From assembly GCF_003346715.1 (NCBI RefSeq), contig NZ_QQPQ01000020.1, forward strand, positions 1 to 64,000: DNA of 64,000 nt. Reading direction: 5' to 3'. The notes below the pieces were generated by a model, which saw only the letters and a program-made list of their open reading frames with translations, did not search any database and had not been told where the DNA came from. The position numbers and the translations under genes are program-made. Position 1 is the first letter of the stretch. Every line of letters starts with the position of its first letter. Positions 18,856 to 27,566 of this stretch are shown piece after piece. The stretch is from Oceanispirochaeta sp. M1 (GTDB taxonomy: Bacteria; Spirochaetota; Spirochaetia; DSM-2461).

Positions 18856-19907
18856 TGGAAAAAGTGATTAACTTTACAAAAAGCAGATTTATCTTTCTGA
18901 CTATTTCAGGCGTTCTTATTGTTGCTTTCTGGGCCGGTACATTCGCCCAGGGCGGGTTCAACTTCGGTATCGATTTTCGGGCCGGTCTGAGTCAGCGTGT
19001 GACAATCAGCTCTGCAGCGAATACTACAGAAGTCAAGGACGCTCTGTCCGGAATCGAAGCACTTCAGGTTCAAACTGTTGGTGCGGGTGATTCTAAAGAC
19101 TACATGATTCGTGTAGGTGTTGATGAAAATGTAAAGGACTTCCAGTTAGTAACTGAAGATCTTATCAAGGACAGACTCACAAGCGCTTTCGGTTCTGTGA
19201 CTGTTCAGTCTACTGAGTTTGTTGGAGCACGTTTTGCGGGTAACCTGACCAGCCAGACCATCTTTCTGACACTGGTTGCCATGACTCTGATTCTGATCTA
19301 CATCTGGTTCCGTTTTAAACTGAATTATGCGGTATCCGCCATTATGGCAATTATCCATGACGTTCTGTTTCTTATGGGATTTATCGGTGTTATGCAGCTT
19401 GAGTTCTCCACAGCGACTATCGCTGCGGTATTGACCATTATCGGTTACTCATTGAACGATACTATCGTTATTTTTGACAGAATAAGAGAGAATACAAGAC
19501 TGATTAAAGACAAAACCTTTAAAGATGTTATCAATATCTCTATTTCTCAGTCTCTTTCCAGAACACTTATTACATCATTTACGACACTTATTGCCGTACT
19601 GTTTATCTTCTTCATCGGTACAGGAACCATCAAAACATTTGCGATGAGCCTGATTGTCGGTATTATTGTCGGTACATACTCTTCTATCTACATTGCATCT
19701 ACTATCCTTCTGGGATGGCATGATTCTGCAGCCAGGAAAGCTAAGACCAAGGTAACCGTCACTAAACCTGCTGAAGTAAAGAAAGTTGAAGCAGCCAAAC
19801 CTGCAGAAAAGGATTCAGAACCTGCTGTACGGCAGAGTGCTGATGAAATCGCAGAGGCTACTGAGAGGAAAAGAAAAAGCAAAGAAAAGAAAAAGAAAAA
19901 GAAATAA
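18855..19907 (+). CDS. secF: Protein translocase subunit SecF
   Basis: A 350-aa partner of SecD with six membrane segments. Markers are GIDFRAGL near the start, the periplasmic domain (about 35-120), and IGYSLNDTIVIFDRIRENTR with the ion-coupling Asp. The last 60 residues are an unusually charged cytoplasmic tail, ending in six lysines after an Ala/Glu/Lys-rich stretch. Its start overlaps the secD stop. A strong terminator follows the operon. Confidence 0.96.
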   Translation: MEKVINFTKSRFIFLTISGVLIVAFWAGTFAQGGFNFGIDFRAGLSQRVTISSAANTTEVKDALSGIEALQVQTVGAGDSKDYMIRVGVDENVKDFQLVTEDLIKDRLTSAFGSVTVQSTEFVGARFAGNLTSQTIFLTLVAMTLILIYIWFRFKLNYAVSAIMAIIHDVLFLMGFIGVMQLEFSTATIAAVLTIIGYSLNDTIVIFDRIRENTRLIKDKTFKDVINISISQSLSRTLITSFTTLIAVLFIFFIGTGTIKTFAMSLIVGIIVGTYSSIYIASTILLGWHDSAARKAKTKVTVTKPAEVKKVEAAKPAEKDSEPAVRQSADEIAEATERKRKSKEKKKKKK

Positions 19908-19932
19908 TTCTTTTAAACTTTCGCTTTTTTTG

Positions 19933-19962
19933 AAAACAGCTCCCAACAGGGGGCTGTTTTTG
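19933..19962 (+). terminator. Intrinsic terminator of yajC-secD-secF
   Basis: AAAACAGCTCCC pairs with GGGGGCTGTTTT across a loop of about 4 bases, ending in T residues, 25 nt past secF. Confidence 0.88.
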
Positions 19963-20028
19963 TTTATAATATAAAGCTGAACCTGATAGAAACTGAGAAC
20001 CTTAAATTTAAATATAAATGGAGTGAAT

Positions 20029-20604
20029 ATGAGTTTTATTGATTTAGTAGTAAAAACAAGAAGCTGCCGCAGATTTGAACAAAAGTCACTACCTGAGGGG
20101 TTTCTGGAATATCTGGTCAAGGCTGCCGGGGCCTGTCCCTCGGCGGCGAATCAGCAGCCTCTGAAATATATCACCATAGATAATTCGGATTTTATGAAAG
20201 AGTTATATTCCCATTTAAGATGGGCCGGTGCCTTAAAGGATTGGGATGGACCCGTAGAAGGGGAACGTCCTACGGGATATGTGGCAATCATCCTGGATAA
20301 GGATATCAGCTTATCAGCCGGTCTTGATATCGGGATAGCTGCCCAGACCATGCAGCTTGCTTCGATGGATAAGGGAATAGCCTCCTGTATGATAGGTGCA
20401 TTTATGAAGAAGGAAGTGACATCTCTTCTGTCTCTGGATGATTCAAAGGAGATAATGCTTATTCTGGCTCTGGGATATCCTATGGAAGAGAGGGTTATGG
20501 TGGATGTAAAGGGTGATGGAGTAACTGCCTACTACAGGGACAGTAAGGGAGTTCATTATATTCCTAAAAGAAGCCCTGACACTCTTCTGATCAAACATAT
20601 TTGA
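20029..20604 (+). CDS. Nitroreductase-family flavoprotein
   Basis: A 191-aa FMN-dependent oxidoreductase of the nitroreductase fold. The FMN phosphate-binding motif is TRSCRRFEQ near residue 10, ACPSAANQQPLKYI follows (about 40), and GIASCMIGAF and LILALGYPMEE mark the C-terminal half. These enzymes use NAD(P)H to reduce nitro compounds, quinones or flavins; the substrate cannot be told here. ATG at 20029 is preferred to the in-frame GTG at 20023 because GGAG stands 5 nt before the ATG. Convergent with the PNPOx-fold gene. Confidence 0.85.
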   Translation: MSFIDLVVKTRSCRRFEQKSLPEGFLEYLVKAAGACPSAANQQPLKYITIDNSDFMKELYSHLRWAGALKDWDGPVEGERPTGYVAIILDKDISLSAGLDIGIAAQTMQLASMDKGIASCMIGAFMKKEVTSLLSLDDSKEIMLILALGYPMEERVMVDVKGDGVTAYYRDSKGVHYIPKRSPDTLLIKHI

Positions 20605-20633
20605 TAGAGTGCTCCGGCTGAGAGCCGGGGCAT

Positions 20634-21104
20634 TCAGCCGGGATTCCGTTTTCCGTTCATCTCATCTATTGAAAGTTTCATAATTAGGACATCAGACAGA
20701 GCTTCAGGTTTAGCCTCGTAAGGCTTTGTCCATTGCTCCGGATTATCTTCCAGCTGGGCGAACATACATCTCAATGCCTTCATCTTTTCATCTGTCTTGT
20801 GGATGACTTCAAGAAGACCGTAATAGACTACTGAATGATAATAATGATTACACTTTCCATGCTGATATCCGTCATCCTGAATAACAGTCCCGCAGAGATA
20901 GGGATTACTTTTAAAAAAGTCAATTTTTGTCCCTTCCGTTGAACAGTGAAAATAGAGGATATCTTCATCTTCATCCAGACCGTAACTTAAAGTCAGTATG
21001 TATGAATCATTTCCGTCTGTAAGTGCCAGGGTCGTGTATCTGCCCTTTGAAAGAACGGCTCTTAATTCAGATCTGCAGTTAAAAAATTGTTTCTGATTAT
21101 GCAT
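20634..21104 (-). CDS. Pyridoxamine 5'-phosphate oxidase-fold flavin-binding protein
   Basis: A 156-aa protein of the split-barrel PNPOx-like family, often annotated as FMN-binding or NimA-like. The order SKGRYTTLALTDGNDSYILTLSYGLDEDEDILYFHCSTEGTK (given here only as landmarks: SKGRYTTLAL, LSYGLDED, LYFHCSTEGTKI) is typical, then CGTVIQDDGYQHG and HYYHSVVYYGLLEVI. Members are linked to nitroimidazole resistance or flavin handling. The frame extends 23 codons upstream to a TTG, but the family N terminus fits ATG at 21104. Its neighbour, a nitroreductase, makes a redox/flavin role plausible. Confidence 0.75.
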   Translation of the reverse strand: MHNQKQFFNCRSELRAVLSKGRYTTLALTDGNDSYILTLSYGLDEDEDILYFHCSTEGTKIDFFKSNPYLCGTVIQDDGYQHGKCNHYYHSVVYYGLLEVIHKTDEKMKALRCMFAQLEDNPEQWTKPYEAKPEALSDVLIMKLSIDEMNGKRNPG

Positions 21105-21263
21105 ATTTTCAAAAGTCCTCGTTAATGAAGTAAATATACCATAATTCCAGAAACGGATAAACAGAAAAATCAACTGCTGGGGAGCTCTTTACTTGTTCAA
21201 AACAATTGATACTATCGCTTTATATTTGTTACTATGCACAAAAGATTTGATTAGGAAGGGCGC

Positions 21264-23909
21264 ATGAAGGCTATTGAACTGGAAAAAACCTATAATCCAG
21301 GTGAATTTGAAGACAGAATTTATCAGTACTGGGAAGAAGGCGGGTATTTTAAACCCGCAGGAGATGACAGTAAAGAGCCCTTCGTCATAGTCATTCCTCC
21401 ACCGAATGTCACCGGAGTCCTTCATATGGGACACGGGCTCAATAATTCATTACAGGATATTCTTATCCGCTATCAGAGAATGCAGGGACGTCCCACTCTA
21501 TGGGTTCCCGGTACCGACCACGCAGGCATTGCCACTCAGAATGTTGTAGAGAGAAGACTCAAAGAGAAAGGTCTGGGCCGGCATGACCTGGGACGGGAAA
21601 AATTTATTGAGGAAACCTGGAAGGTCAAAGAAGAGCATCACAGCGTTATCACCAAACAGCTGAAGAAAATCGGAGCCTCCTGTGACTGGTCCAGAGAACG
21701 TTTTACCATGGATGAGGGTCTATCCGGTGCTGTTCGTGAAGTATTTGTAACTCTTTTTGAACGAGGGCTCATCTACAAAGGAGAATACCTCGTCAACTGG
21801 TGTCCCTCCTGCGGTACCGCTCTGGCGGACGATGAGGTTGATCATGAAGAAGAGCAGGGTGTACTCCACCATGTTAAATATCCCTTGAGTGATGGGTCAG
21901 GTTCTATCGAAGTAGCCACAACACGTCCCGAAACAATGTTTGGTGATACAGCTGTTGCGGTTCATCCCGAAGATGAGCGTTATGCTTCTGTTGTAGGGAA
22001 AACACTGGACCTTCCTCTGACAGATAAGAAAATTAAAATCATTACAGATACATACTGTAACCGCGAGTTCGGTTCGGGTGCTGTAAAAATAACCCCCGCC
22101 CATGACCCCAATGACTGGGATATCGGCAACAGACATAATCTGGAAAAGGTTAATATCCTCAACGGTGACGGTACGCTCAATGACAATGTACCAGAAGCAT
22201 TCAGAGGAATGGACGTAAAGACTGCCCGTAAGGCCACAGTGAAAGCACTTGAAGAGGGCGGGTTCCTTACGAAAATTGAAGATCAGCCCCACCAGGTCGG
22301 TCACTGCTACCGCTGTAAATCAGTCATAGAACCCTATATGTCTGATCAGTGGTTTGTAAAGATGAGCGGCATGGCCGAAAAGGCACTCAAAGCCTGGGAA
22401 GAGGATAGGGTTCGCTTTTATCCTAAAAGATGGGAAAATACTTATACTCACTGGCTCAAAGGCATCCGGGACTGGTGTATTTCACGTCAGCTCTGGTGGG
22501 GTCACAGAATCCCTGCATGGACCTGTGCCGACTGTGGTGAGATCCTGGTTGAGAGACAGGACCCCAGCAGCTGTTCAAAATGCGGCAGCACAAATATTGA
22601 ACAGGATCCCGACGTTCTGGATACATGGTTCAGTTCATGGTTATGGCCTTTTTCAACTCTTGGATGGCCTGAAAAGACCGCAGATCTTGAAAAGTTTTAC
22701 CCCACATCAGCTCTTGTAACCGGATACGATATTATATTCTTCTGGGTAGCCCGTATGATCATGGCATCCGAAGAGTTTATGGAACAGGCACCTTTTCGTG
22801 ACATCTACATCACCCCTCTGGTAAGAGATAAACAGGGACGTAAGATGTCCAAGTCACTGGGGAACGGAATTGATCCCCTTGATATAGTTGCACAGTATGG
22901 TGCTGATGCCATGAAATTCACTCTGGCATATCTTTCAGCTCAGGGACAGGATATTCCTCTTGAAATGGAAGACATAAAACTGGGAAGCCGTTTCTGCAAC
23001 AAAGTATGGAATGCATCGCGCTACATCCTGATGAACCTTGAAGGACGTGAACTGCTGGATACTCCTGACATTACACTCAATGCAGCAGACAAATGGATCT
23101 ATCACAGACTGAACTCCGCCATTGCAAATGTAACAAAGGCCGTAGAGGTTTATCGTTTTGATGACATGTCCCATACAGTTTATGAATTCTTCTGGAATGA
23201 TTTCTGTGACTGGTATGTGGAAGCTACAAAACTGTATCTCTACAGCAAGGATGACAAAGAGAAGGACAGAGCCGTATCCGTACTGCTGGATGTTCTGAAC
23301 AAGTCGCTGCGCCTGCTTCATCCCTTTATGTCTTTCCTCACCGAAGAGATCTACCAGAAACTTCCCGGAGTTGACGGACCGCTTATCACTGCTTCTTTCC
23401 CTGTTGTGGATGAGGCTCTGAATAATCCTGAGCTGGAAAATAACTTTGCTCAGCTTCAGGATTTTGTACAGTCAGTAAGAACTTTCCGCTCAGAGTTTAA
23501 TATTCCACCTTCAAAGGATATTAAAGTCAGGATTAAAACAGCTGACAAGACAATGACCGATTTCATGAAGAGTGAAGGGGCTCTGGTTTCCTCACTGATC
23601 CATTGTAATGATTTTGATATTCTGGATGCATCAGATGAGACTATTGGCTCCGTAACAGCCGTTGGTAAATCTTTTGAAGCCTTTCTCTATATCCGGGATA
23701 TGATAGACGTGGATAAGGAAATCGCCAGACTCACAAAGAATATCGCCAGGAATGAGAAGCTGTTTATCTCCACAGAAAAGAAACTGGGAAATGAAAAGTT
23801 TACATCAAAGGCTCCTGATGAAGTTATTGCCAAAGAGAAGGAAAAGCTGGAAGAGTTTAAAAATGCCATCGAAAAGATGAATACTTACCTGGCAGAGCTG
23901 AAAAGCTGA
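21264..23909 (+). CDS. valS: Valyl-tRNA synthetase
   Basis: An 881-aa class I aminoacyl-tRNA synthetase that charges tRNA-Val. Signature HIGH appears as HMGHG in PPPNVTGVLHMGHG (about 50), the editing domain (about 190-330) contains TTRPETMFGDTAVAVHP, two CxxC zinc-like pairs occur (WCPSCG; CADCG with CSKCG), and KMSKSLGNG (about 529) is the second ATP motif. The C-terminal end is the tRNA-binding coiled coil. Length is typical. A ribosome site GGAAGG is 7 nt before ATG. Confidence 0.97.
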   Translation: MKAIELEKTYNPGEFEDRIYQYWEEGGYFKPAGDDSKEPFVIVIPPPNVTGVLHMGHGLNNSLQDILIRYQRMQGRPTLWVPGTDHAGIATQNVVERRLKEKGLGRHDLGREKFIEETWKVKEEHHSVITKQLKKIGASCDWSRERFTMDEGLSGAVREVFVTLFERGLIYKGEYLVNWCPSCGTALADDEVDHEEEQGVLHHVKYPLSDGSGSIEVATTRPETMFGDTAVAVHPEDERYASVVGKTLDLPLTDKKIKIITDTYCNREFGSGAVKITPAHDPNDWDIGNRHNLEKVNILNGDGTLNDNVPEAFRGMDVKTARKATVKALEEGGFLTKIEDQPHQVGHCYRCKSVIEPYMSDQWFVKMSGMAEKALKAWEEDRVRFYPKRWENTYTHWLKGIRDWCISRQLWWGHRIPAWTCADCGEILVERQDPSSCSKCGSTNIEQDPDVLDTWFSSWLWPFSTLGWPEKTADLEKFYPTSALVTGYDIIFFWVARMIMASEEFMEQAPFRDIYITPLVRDKQGRKMSKSLGNGIDPLDIVAQYGADAMKFTLAYLSAQGQDIPLEMEDIKLGSRFCNKVWNASRYILMNLEGRELLDTPDITLNAADKWIYHRLNSAIANVTKAVEVYRFDDMSHTVYEFFWNDFCDWYVEATKLYLYSKDDKEKDRAVSVLLDVLNKSLRLLHPFMSFLTEEIYQKLPGVDGPLITASFPVVDEALNNPELENNFAQLQDFVQSVRTFRSEFNIPPSKDIKVRIKTADKTMTDFMKSEGALVSSLIHCNDFDILDASDETIGSVTAVGKSFEAFLYIRDMIDVDKEIARLTKNIARNEKLFISTEKKLGNEKFTSKAPDEVIAKEKEKLEEFKNAIEKMNTYLAELKS

Positions 23910-23950
23910 TTTTCCTGTCCCCCGGATTTCCCGGGGGGGCATAAAGAATT

Positions 23951-24003
23951 GACAATAAAAATGCCGGCTGTGGATTCCTCCACTCCGGCATTTTTTATTG
24001 TCA
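23951..24003. terminator. Bidirectional terminator after valS
   Basis: A long inverted repeat (GACAATAAAAATGCCGG paired with CCGGCATTTTTTATTGTC) brackets about 18 bases. T-runs occur in both directions, so it can end valS and the minus-strand operon that stops at 24007. A GC-rich inverted repeat (CCCCCGG/CCGGGGGG) lies just before it. Confidence 0.88.
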
Positions 24004-24006
24004 CAC

Positions 24007-24759
24007 TCAATGGGCCGTCATGCGTCCACTGAGCTTCTGAATGGCTCTGTAGTGAGCATCTTCTGATGTTCCCCAGGGTTTGCTGTTATTCTCTGCCTTG
24101 AACTTCTGTGTGAACCAGTTGATCTCTTCTTCAAGGCGCTGGAAGTTTTGCATCTGCAGATCTTTTACATCCTGAAAAAAGAGAATCTGTTCCTTACTCT
24201 TAAGAATCTCTTCAGCCATAAGGAGAAGAGATGTTTCATGGGGAATACAGAATCCCTTTGTCCCCTTCATAAATTCTCTGAATCCCTCTTCATCACGTTT
24301 CCATAGATAACAGGTGGTAAAGGAGTAGCGCTGAATAGTCCTGGCGATTCTGTCGCAGATCAGGCAGGCATCATTCCTTTCATCACAATGGTTTTTATAG
24401 CGCTGTACAGCAGACCGTTTTTTGCCGAACAGACCTTTCTTAGGTTCCGCTGCAGCCGGATCAGCTTCCCTGCCGCCTCCGGGAAAACGCTTCTCTCTGT
24501 CAGCCATCCAGTCCTGCAGGTGAGTATGAGTAATCAGCCCCAGATGCTGTGGACTTCTCTCGGTTAACAGTTTACTGAAGTGTTCAGGGCAGAATCCGGT
24601 TTTATTCAGCTCAACCCTGGTCTCGGGATTCATGGCGGAATTGCCAAGATAGTATTTCAGATATCTATTCTCTGCTTTCGCCTGAAGCTTACAGAATGGG
24701 CATTCACAGTCCTCTTTGAAGGCATCCCAGACGGGTATGGTTTCCAGTTTATATTTCAT
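24007..24759 (-). CDS. CxxC/FCxxH protein, DUF6062-like
   Basis: A 250-aa soluble protein of unknown function, probably DUF6062 (family name from memory). It shows an internal duplication of metal-site-like motifs: CPFC at 20-23 with FCPEHF at about 56-61, and CLICD at about 135-139 with FCIPHE at about 172-177. Each module has two Cys plus a Cys-His pair, suggesting two bound metal ions, probably zinc (inference). A basic, Gly-rich linker lies between. The C-terminal third is helical. It overlaps the aspartokinase stop by 4 nt, so the two are co-translated. Confidence 0.6.
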   Translation of the reverse strand: MKYKLETIPVWDAFKEDCECPFCKLQAKAENRYLKYYLGNSAMNPETRVELNKTGFCPEHFSKLLTERSPQHLGLITHTHLQDWMADREKRFPGGGREADPAAAEPKKGLFGKKRSAVQRYKNHCDERNDACLICDRIARTIQRYSFTTCYLWKRDEEGFREFMKGTKGFCIPHETSLLLMAEEILKSKEQILFFQDVKDLQMQNFQRLEEEINWFTQKFKAENNSKPWGTSEDAHYRAIQKLSGRMTAH

Positions 24760-26129
24760 GACTCGAAGAACTCCTTGTGTACAGCTTTAACGGCTCTCTG
24801 TTTGTCTTCCTGTTTGACCACAACATAGGCGGCGACTTCGGAAGCTCCCAGAGATACAATCTGTGTATGAATATTTTCATCGGATAATGCCTTGAGCATT
24901 CTATAAGCAGCTCTCGGCTCATGGGCAATGCCCGAACCTACAAGAGATACAATGGACATATCAGAGATTCCCTGTACCTTGATTATGGCCTGTTCTTCGA
25001 TAGCCTTTATACTTTTCACTGCCCGATCCAGATCGGCTGATTCAAGGTAGAAATTTATGGCTGTCTGGGAAGTGACTACAGATTTAATATTGATCTGTTC
25101 ACGATCCAGAGTCTCGGTGAGTTTTGCCAGTATCCCGGGTTTAATTCCCACTCCCGGTCCGTTCACCTTGAGAATGGAGAAATCATCACTGTAGGTAACA
25201 GACTTGGGCCGATTGTCGGGCTCGTTCTTTGGTGTACCGATACAGGAGAGGGGTGTCAGTTTATCCTTAGGGCCGTCAATATTGAAGATCCTGATGGGGA
25301 TATTCATATGCTCCAGGGGTTCTACGGTTCTGGGATGGAGTATTTTTGCACCGAAGTAGGAGAGTTCTGCTGCTTCGGTATAGCTCAGTGAATCAACTCT
25401 TGAGGCTGCAGGAACCATCTTCGGATCCGCTGTCATATAACCGTTTACATCTTTCCATATATCAAGGGACTCCGCTTTCACACAGCGGGCTATACCGGCT
25501 GCTGAATAGTCGCTTCCCCCCCGGCCCAGAAGGGTAACCTTTCCCTCTTCTGAGATACCGTAAAACCCCGGTACAACAAATATCTTTTCCGCTGAAAGAG
25601 CCTTTGCAACAGGACCTTCAGATGCTTTGAAATTTATTGTGCCGTTACTGAACTCACCATCTGTGATAAGTCCCATATCTTCGGGGAGAAGCTCCTGTGC
25701 GTCAAATCCCTTGTGTTTGAGGATCAGTGCCAGGAGCATGGAGCTGAGCCGCTCTCCGTAACTGAGAATCCTGTCTTCTATAAAGTTGGGGATATCCCCT
25801 ATGTAATGGATACCCAGAAGATTCCTCTCCACCTGATCCAGTCGTTCCCTGATCAGGTTATAGGCCTCTTCTTTGTCTTCCTCATTATCTATATTTTCTT
25901 CAATGGTGGCCCGTTTCATCTCTTTCAGGTAGGAAATCATCTCGGTGATATAACTATCATCCCGGCGTACTGTCCGGATACCTTCTGTCAGATAGTTTGT
26001 AATTCCGTAGAAAGCGGAAACAACTATAACCAGAGGCCGGTTATACAGTTTGACTGTGCTGACGATTTTCTGGATGTCCTCTCTGGTCTTCAGATTAGAA
26101 CCACCGAATTTTACAACTATTTTCTTCAT
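24756..26129 (-). CDS. lysC: Aspartate kinase
   Basis: A 457-aa monofunctional aspartokinase, the first step from aspartate to lysine, threonine and methionine. It opens with KFGGSN (the K-F-G-G-S ATP/phosphate motif), contains GRGGSDYSAAGIA and the aspartate-binding region, and ends in two ACT domains (about 315-457) that normally bind lysine or threonine for feedback. Start: ATG at 26129; a GTG four codons earlier (26141) is in frame and possible. It follows the hydroxyacid dehydrogenase by about 24 nt and overlaps the DUF6062-like gene by 4 nt. Confidence 0.9.
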   Translation of the reverse strand: MKKIVVKFGGSNLKTREDIQKIVSTVKLYNRPLVIVVSAFYGITNYLTEGIRTVRRDDSYITEMISYLKEMKRATIEENIDNEEDKEEAYNLIRERLDQVERNLLGIHYIGDIPNFIEDRILSYGERLSSMLLALILKHKGFDAQELLPEDMGLITDGEFSNGTINFKASEGPVAKALSAEKIFVVPGFYGISEEGKVTLLGRGGSDYSAAGIARCVKAESLDIWKDVNGYMTADPKMVPAASRVDSLSYTEAAELSYFGAKILHPRTVEPLEHMNIPIRIFNIDGPKDKLTPLSCIGTPKNEPDNRPKSVTYSDDFSILKVNGPGVGIKPGILAKLTETLDREQINIKSVVTSQTAINFYLESADLDRAVKSIKAIEEQAIIKVQGISDMSIVSLVGSGIAHEPRAAYRMLKALSDENIHTQIVSLGASEVAAYVVVKQEDKQRAVKAVHKEFFES

Positions 26130-26153
26130 CTTTACTCTCACTTTTTCCGGCTG

Positions 26154-27107
26154 TCAATCGACGCGGTTTCTTCTTATTCCAGCATAAAAGGCTTTTATAT
26201 TTTCATAGACTTCATTTATAAGTCTTTTTCTCGATTCAATACTGCCCCAGGCATTATGCGGGGTTATCAGCAGTTTTTCCCCGATCAGAGGAAGCAGAGG
26301 ATTGTCCTCATGGGGAGGCTCATCTGTAAGTACATCAAGTGATGCTCCCATAAGTTTTCCATCCTTAAGTGCTTGTGCAAGGGCTGGTTCATCTATAATG
26401 GCCCCCCGTCCGGCATTTACCAGATAGGCTGAATCCTTCATAAGGGAAAACTCATCACTCCCGAGAAGGAGCCTTGTATTTTCATTCAAAGGAGCATGGA
26501 TGGAAATAATATCCGATTGAGCACAGATCTCTTCAAGATTAAGTCTCCTGTACTCTTCATCCCGATCAATTCCGCTGGTACTGTAATAAACCGGCTCTGC
26601 ACCGAATGCCGAGGCAATGGTGGCTACCTTTCTGCCTATGTCACCCAGACCAATAATTCCCCAGGTCTTTCCGGATATTTCTGTCCAGGGACGTGAGACA
26701 TCTGCAAAACGCTGATCTCTCCGGTATCCTTCCTTCCTGACATAGTCATCATAGTAGCGGGTCTGCTCCAGAAGATACAGAAGCATTGAAAAGGTGTGCT
26801 GTGCCACACTGTCAGTGGAGTAGGAGCATACATTGGCCACGCCTATGCCCCGAGAGCTGCACTCTTCAAGATCAACTGTATTTACACCTGTTGCCGTAAG
26901 GGCAATAAGCTTCAGTGACGGAGCCAATGCCAGCTCTTCGGCACCCAGTATGACCCGATTGCTGATAATGACATCACAGTCCTTTATCCGCTCTTCAAGC
27001 TGAGCCTTTGAGGTCTGCGGCCAAATGCTGCATTGACCCAGGTCAGCGAAAAGCGATAGATCCATATCAGCACCGAGACTTGCGGAATCTAAAATACTTA
27101 TATTCAT
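26154..27107 (-). CDS. D-2-hydroxyacid dehydrogenase
   Basis: A 317-aa NAD-dependent dehydrogenase of the glycerate/hydroxypyruvate reductase and phosphoglycerate dehydrogenase family. Nucleotide-binding GLGDIGRKVA lies at about 155-164. The catalytic triad is visible: Arg in VNAGRGAII, Glu in DEPP and His in ITPHNAW. Length fits glycerate dehydrogenase; there is no C-terminal ACT domain, so it is not the long SerA type. The exact substrate is open (hydroxypyruvate, glyoxylate or another 2-oxoacid). It leads a minus-strand operon with lysC. Confidence 0.85.
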   Translation of the reverse strand: MNISILDSASLGADMDLSLFADLGQCSIWPQTSKAQLEERIKDCDVIISNRVILGAEELALAPSLKLIALTATGVNTVDLEECSSRGIGVANVCSYSTDSVAQHTFSMLLYLLEQTRYYDDYVRKEGYRRDQRFADVSRPWTEISGKTWGIIGLGDIGRKVATIASAFGAEPVYYSTSGIDRDEEYRRLNLEEICAQSDIISIHAPLNENTRLLLGSDEFSLMKDSAYLVNAGRGAIIDEPALAQALKDGKLMGASLDVLTDEPPHEDNPLLPLIGEKLLITPHNAWGSIESRKRLINEVYENIKAFYAGIRRNRVD

Positions 27108-27201
27108 TTACCAACAATCCTTGTGTAATTTTATAATTCTATTAGACTACTTATAATACTGATTTTATGGGCAATGCCCAGTCTTTTACAGGGAGCAATT
27201 T

Positions 27202-27465
27202 GTGTTTATTGAAGTTGATGACGGTGTCTATGTGAATCTGGCTCAAATTTTTTCGATCCATTATAAGAGTTACCAGAACAAAGGTGTCTGGGTTTTTTCA
27301 TCTTCCCAGATAGAGGAGAGCGACAGATCTCTGGCAGATAAGTCAAACAGAAAGATACATTCCCGCTATTTTGTCTCCAAGGAAGAGGCGGAGATCTGGC
27401 TTGAGGAGATGCTCAAGCCCATAGGTGTTGTCCGTGAGGAACGGCGCCTCAGGCGGCATCAATAA
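27202..27465 (+). CDS. Small hypothetical protein (87 aa)
   Basis: An 87-aa protein beginning with GTG, with GGGAG 6 nt upstream. It starts FIEVDDGVYVNLAQIFSI, has a Gly-Val-Trp-Val beta strand, and ends with a helix ALEEMLKP-like segment and a basic tail REERRLRRHQ. The N terminus resembles small proteins that interact with DNA or fold as a short beta sheet followed by a helix, but no family is certain. It precedes glnS by 101 bp. Function unknown. Confidence 0.6.
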   Translation: MFIEVDDGVYVNLAQIFSIHYKSYQNKGVWVFSSSQIEESDRSLADKSNRKIHSRYFVSKEEAEIWLEEMLKPIGVVREERRLRRHQ

Positions 27466-27566
27466 TACTGAGTGATTTGTCTGTAGTATCTACCAGTAAA
27501 AAAAACTTTATGATAATATATCCGGAATATCTGGTTTTATGAAAAAACAATCAGCAAGAGGAAAAT

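Noticed and set aside
20611-20629. Terminator between the nitroreductase and PNPOx-fold genes
   Set aside because: A 9-bp GC-rich hairpin exists, but no T-run follows on either strand.
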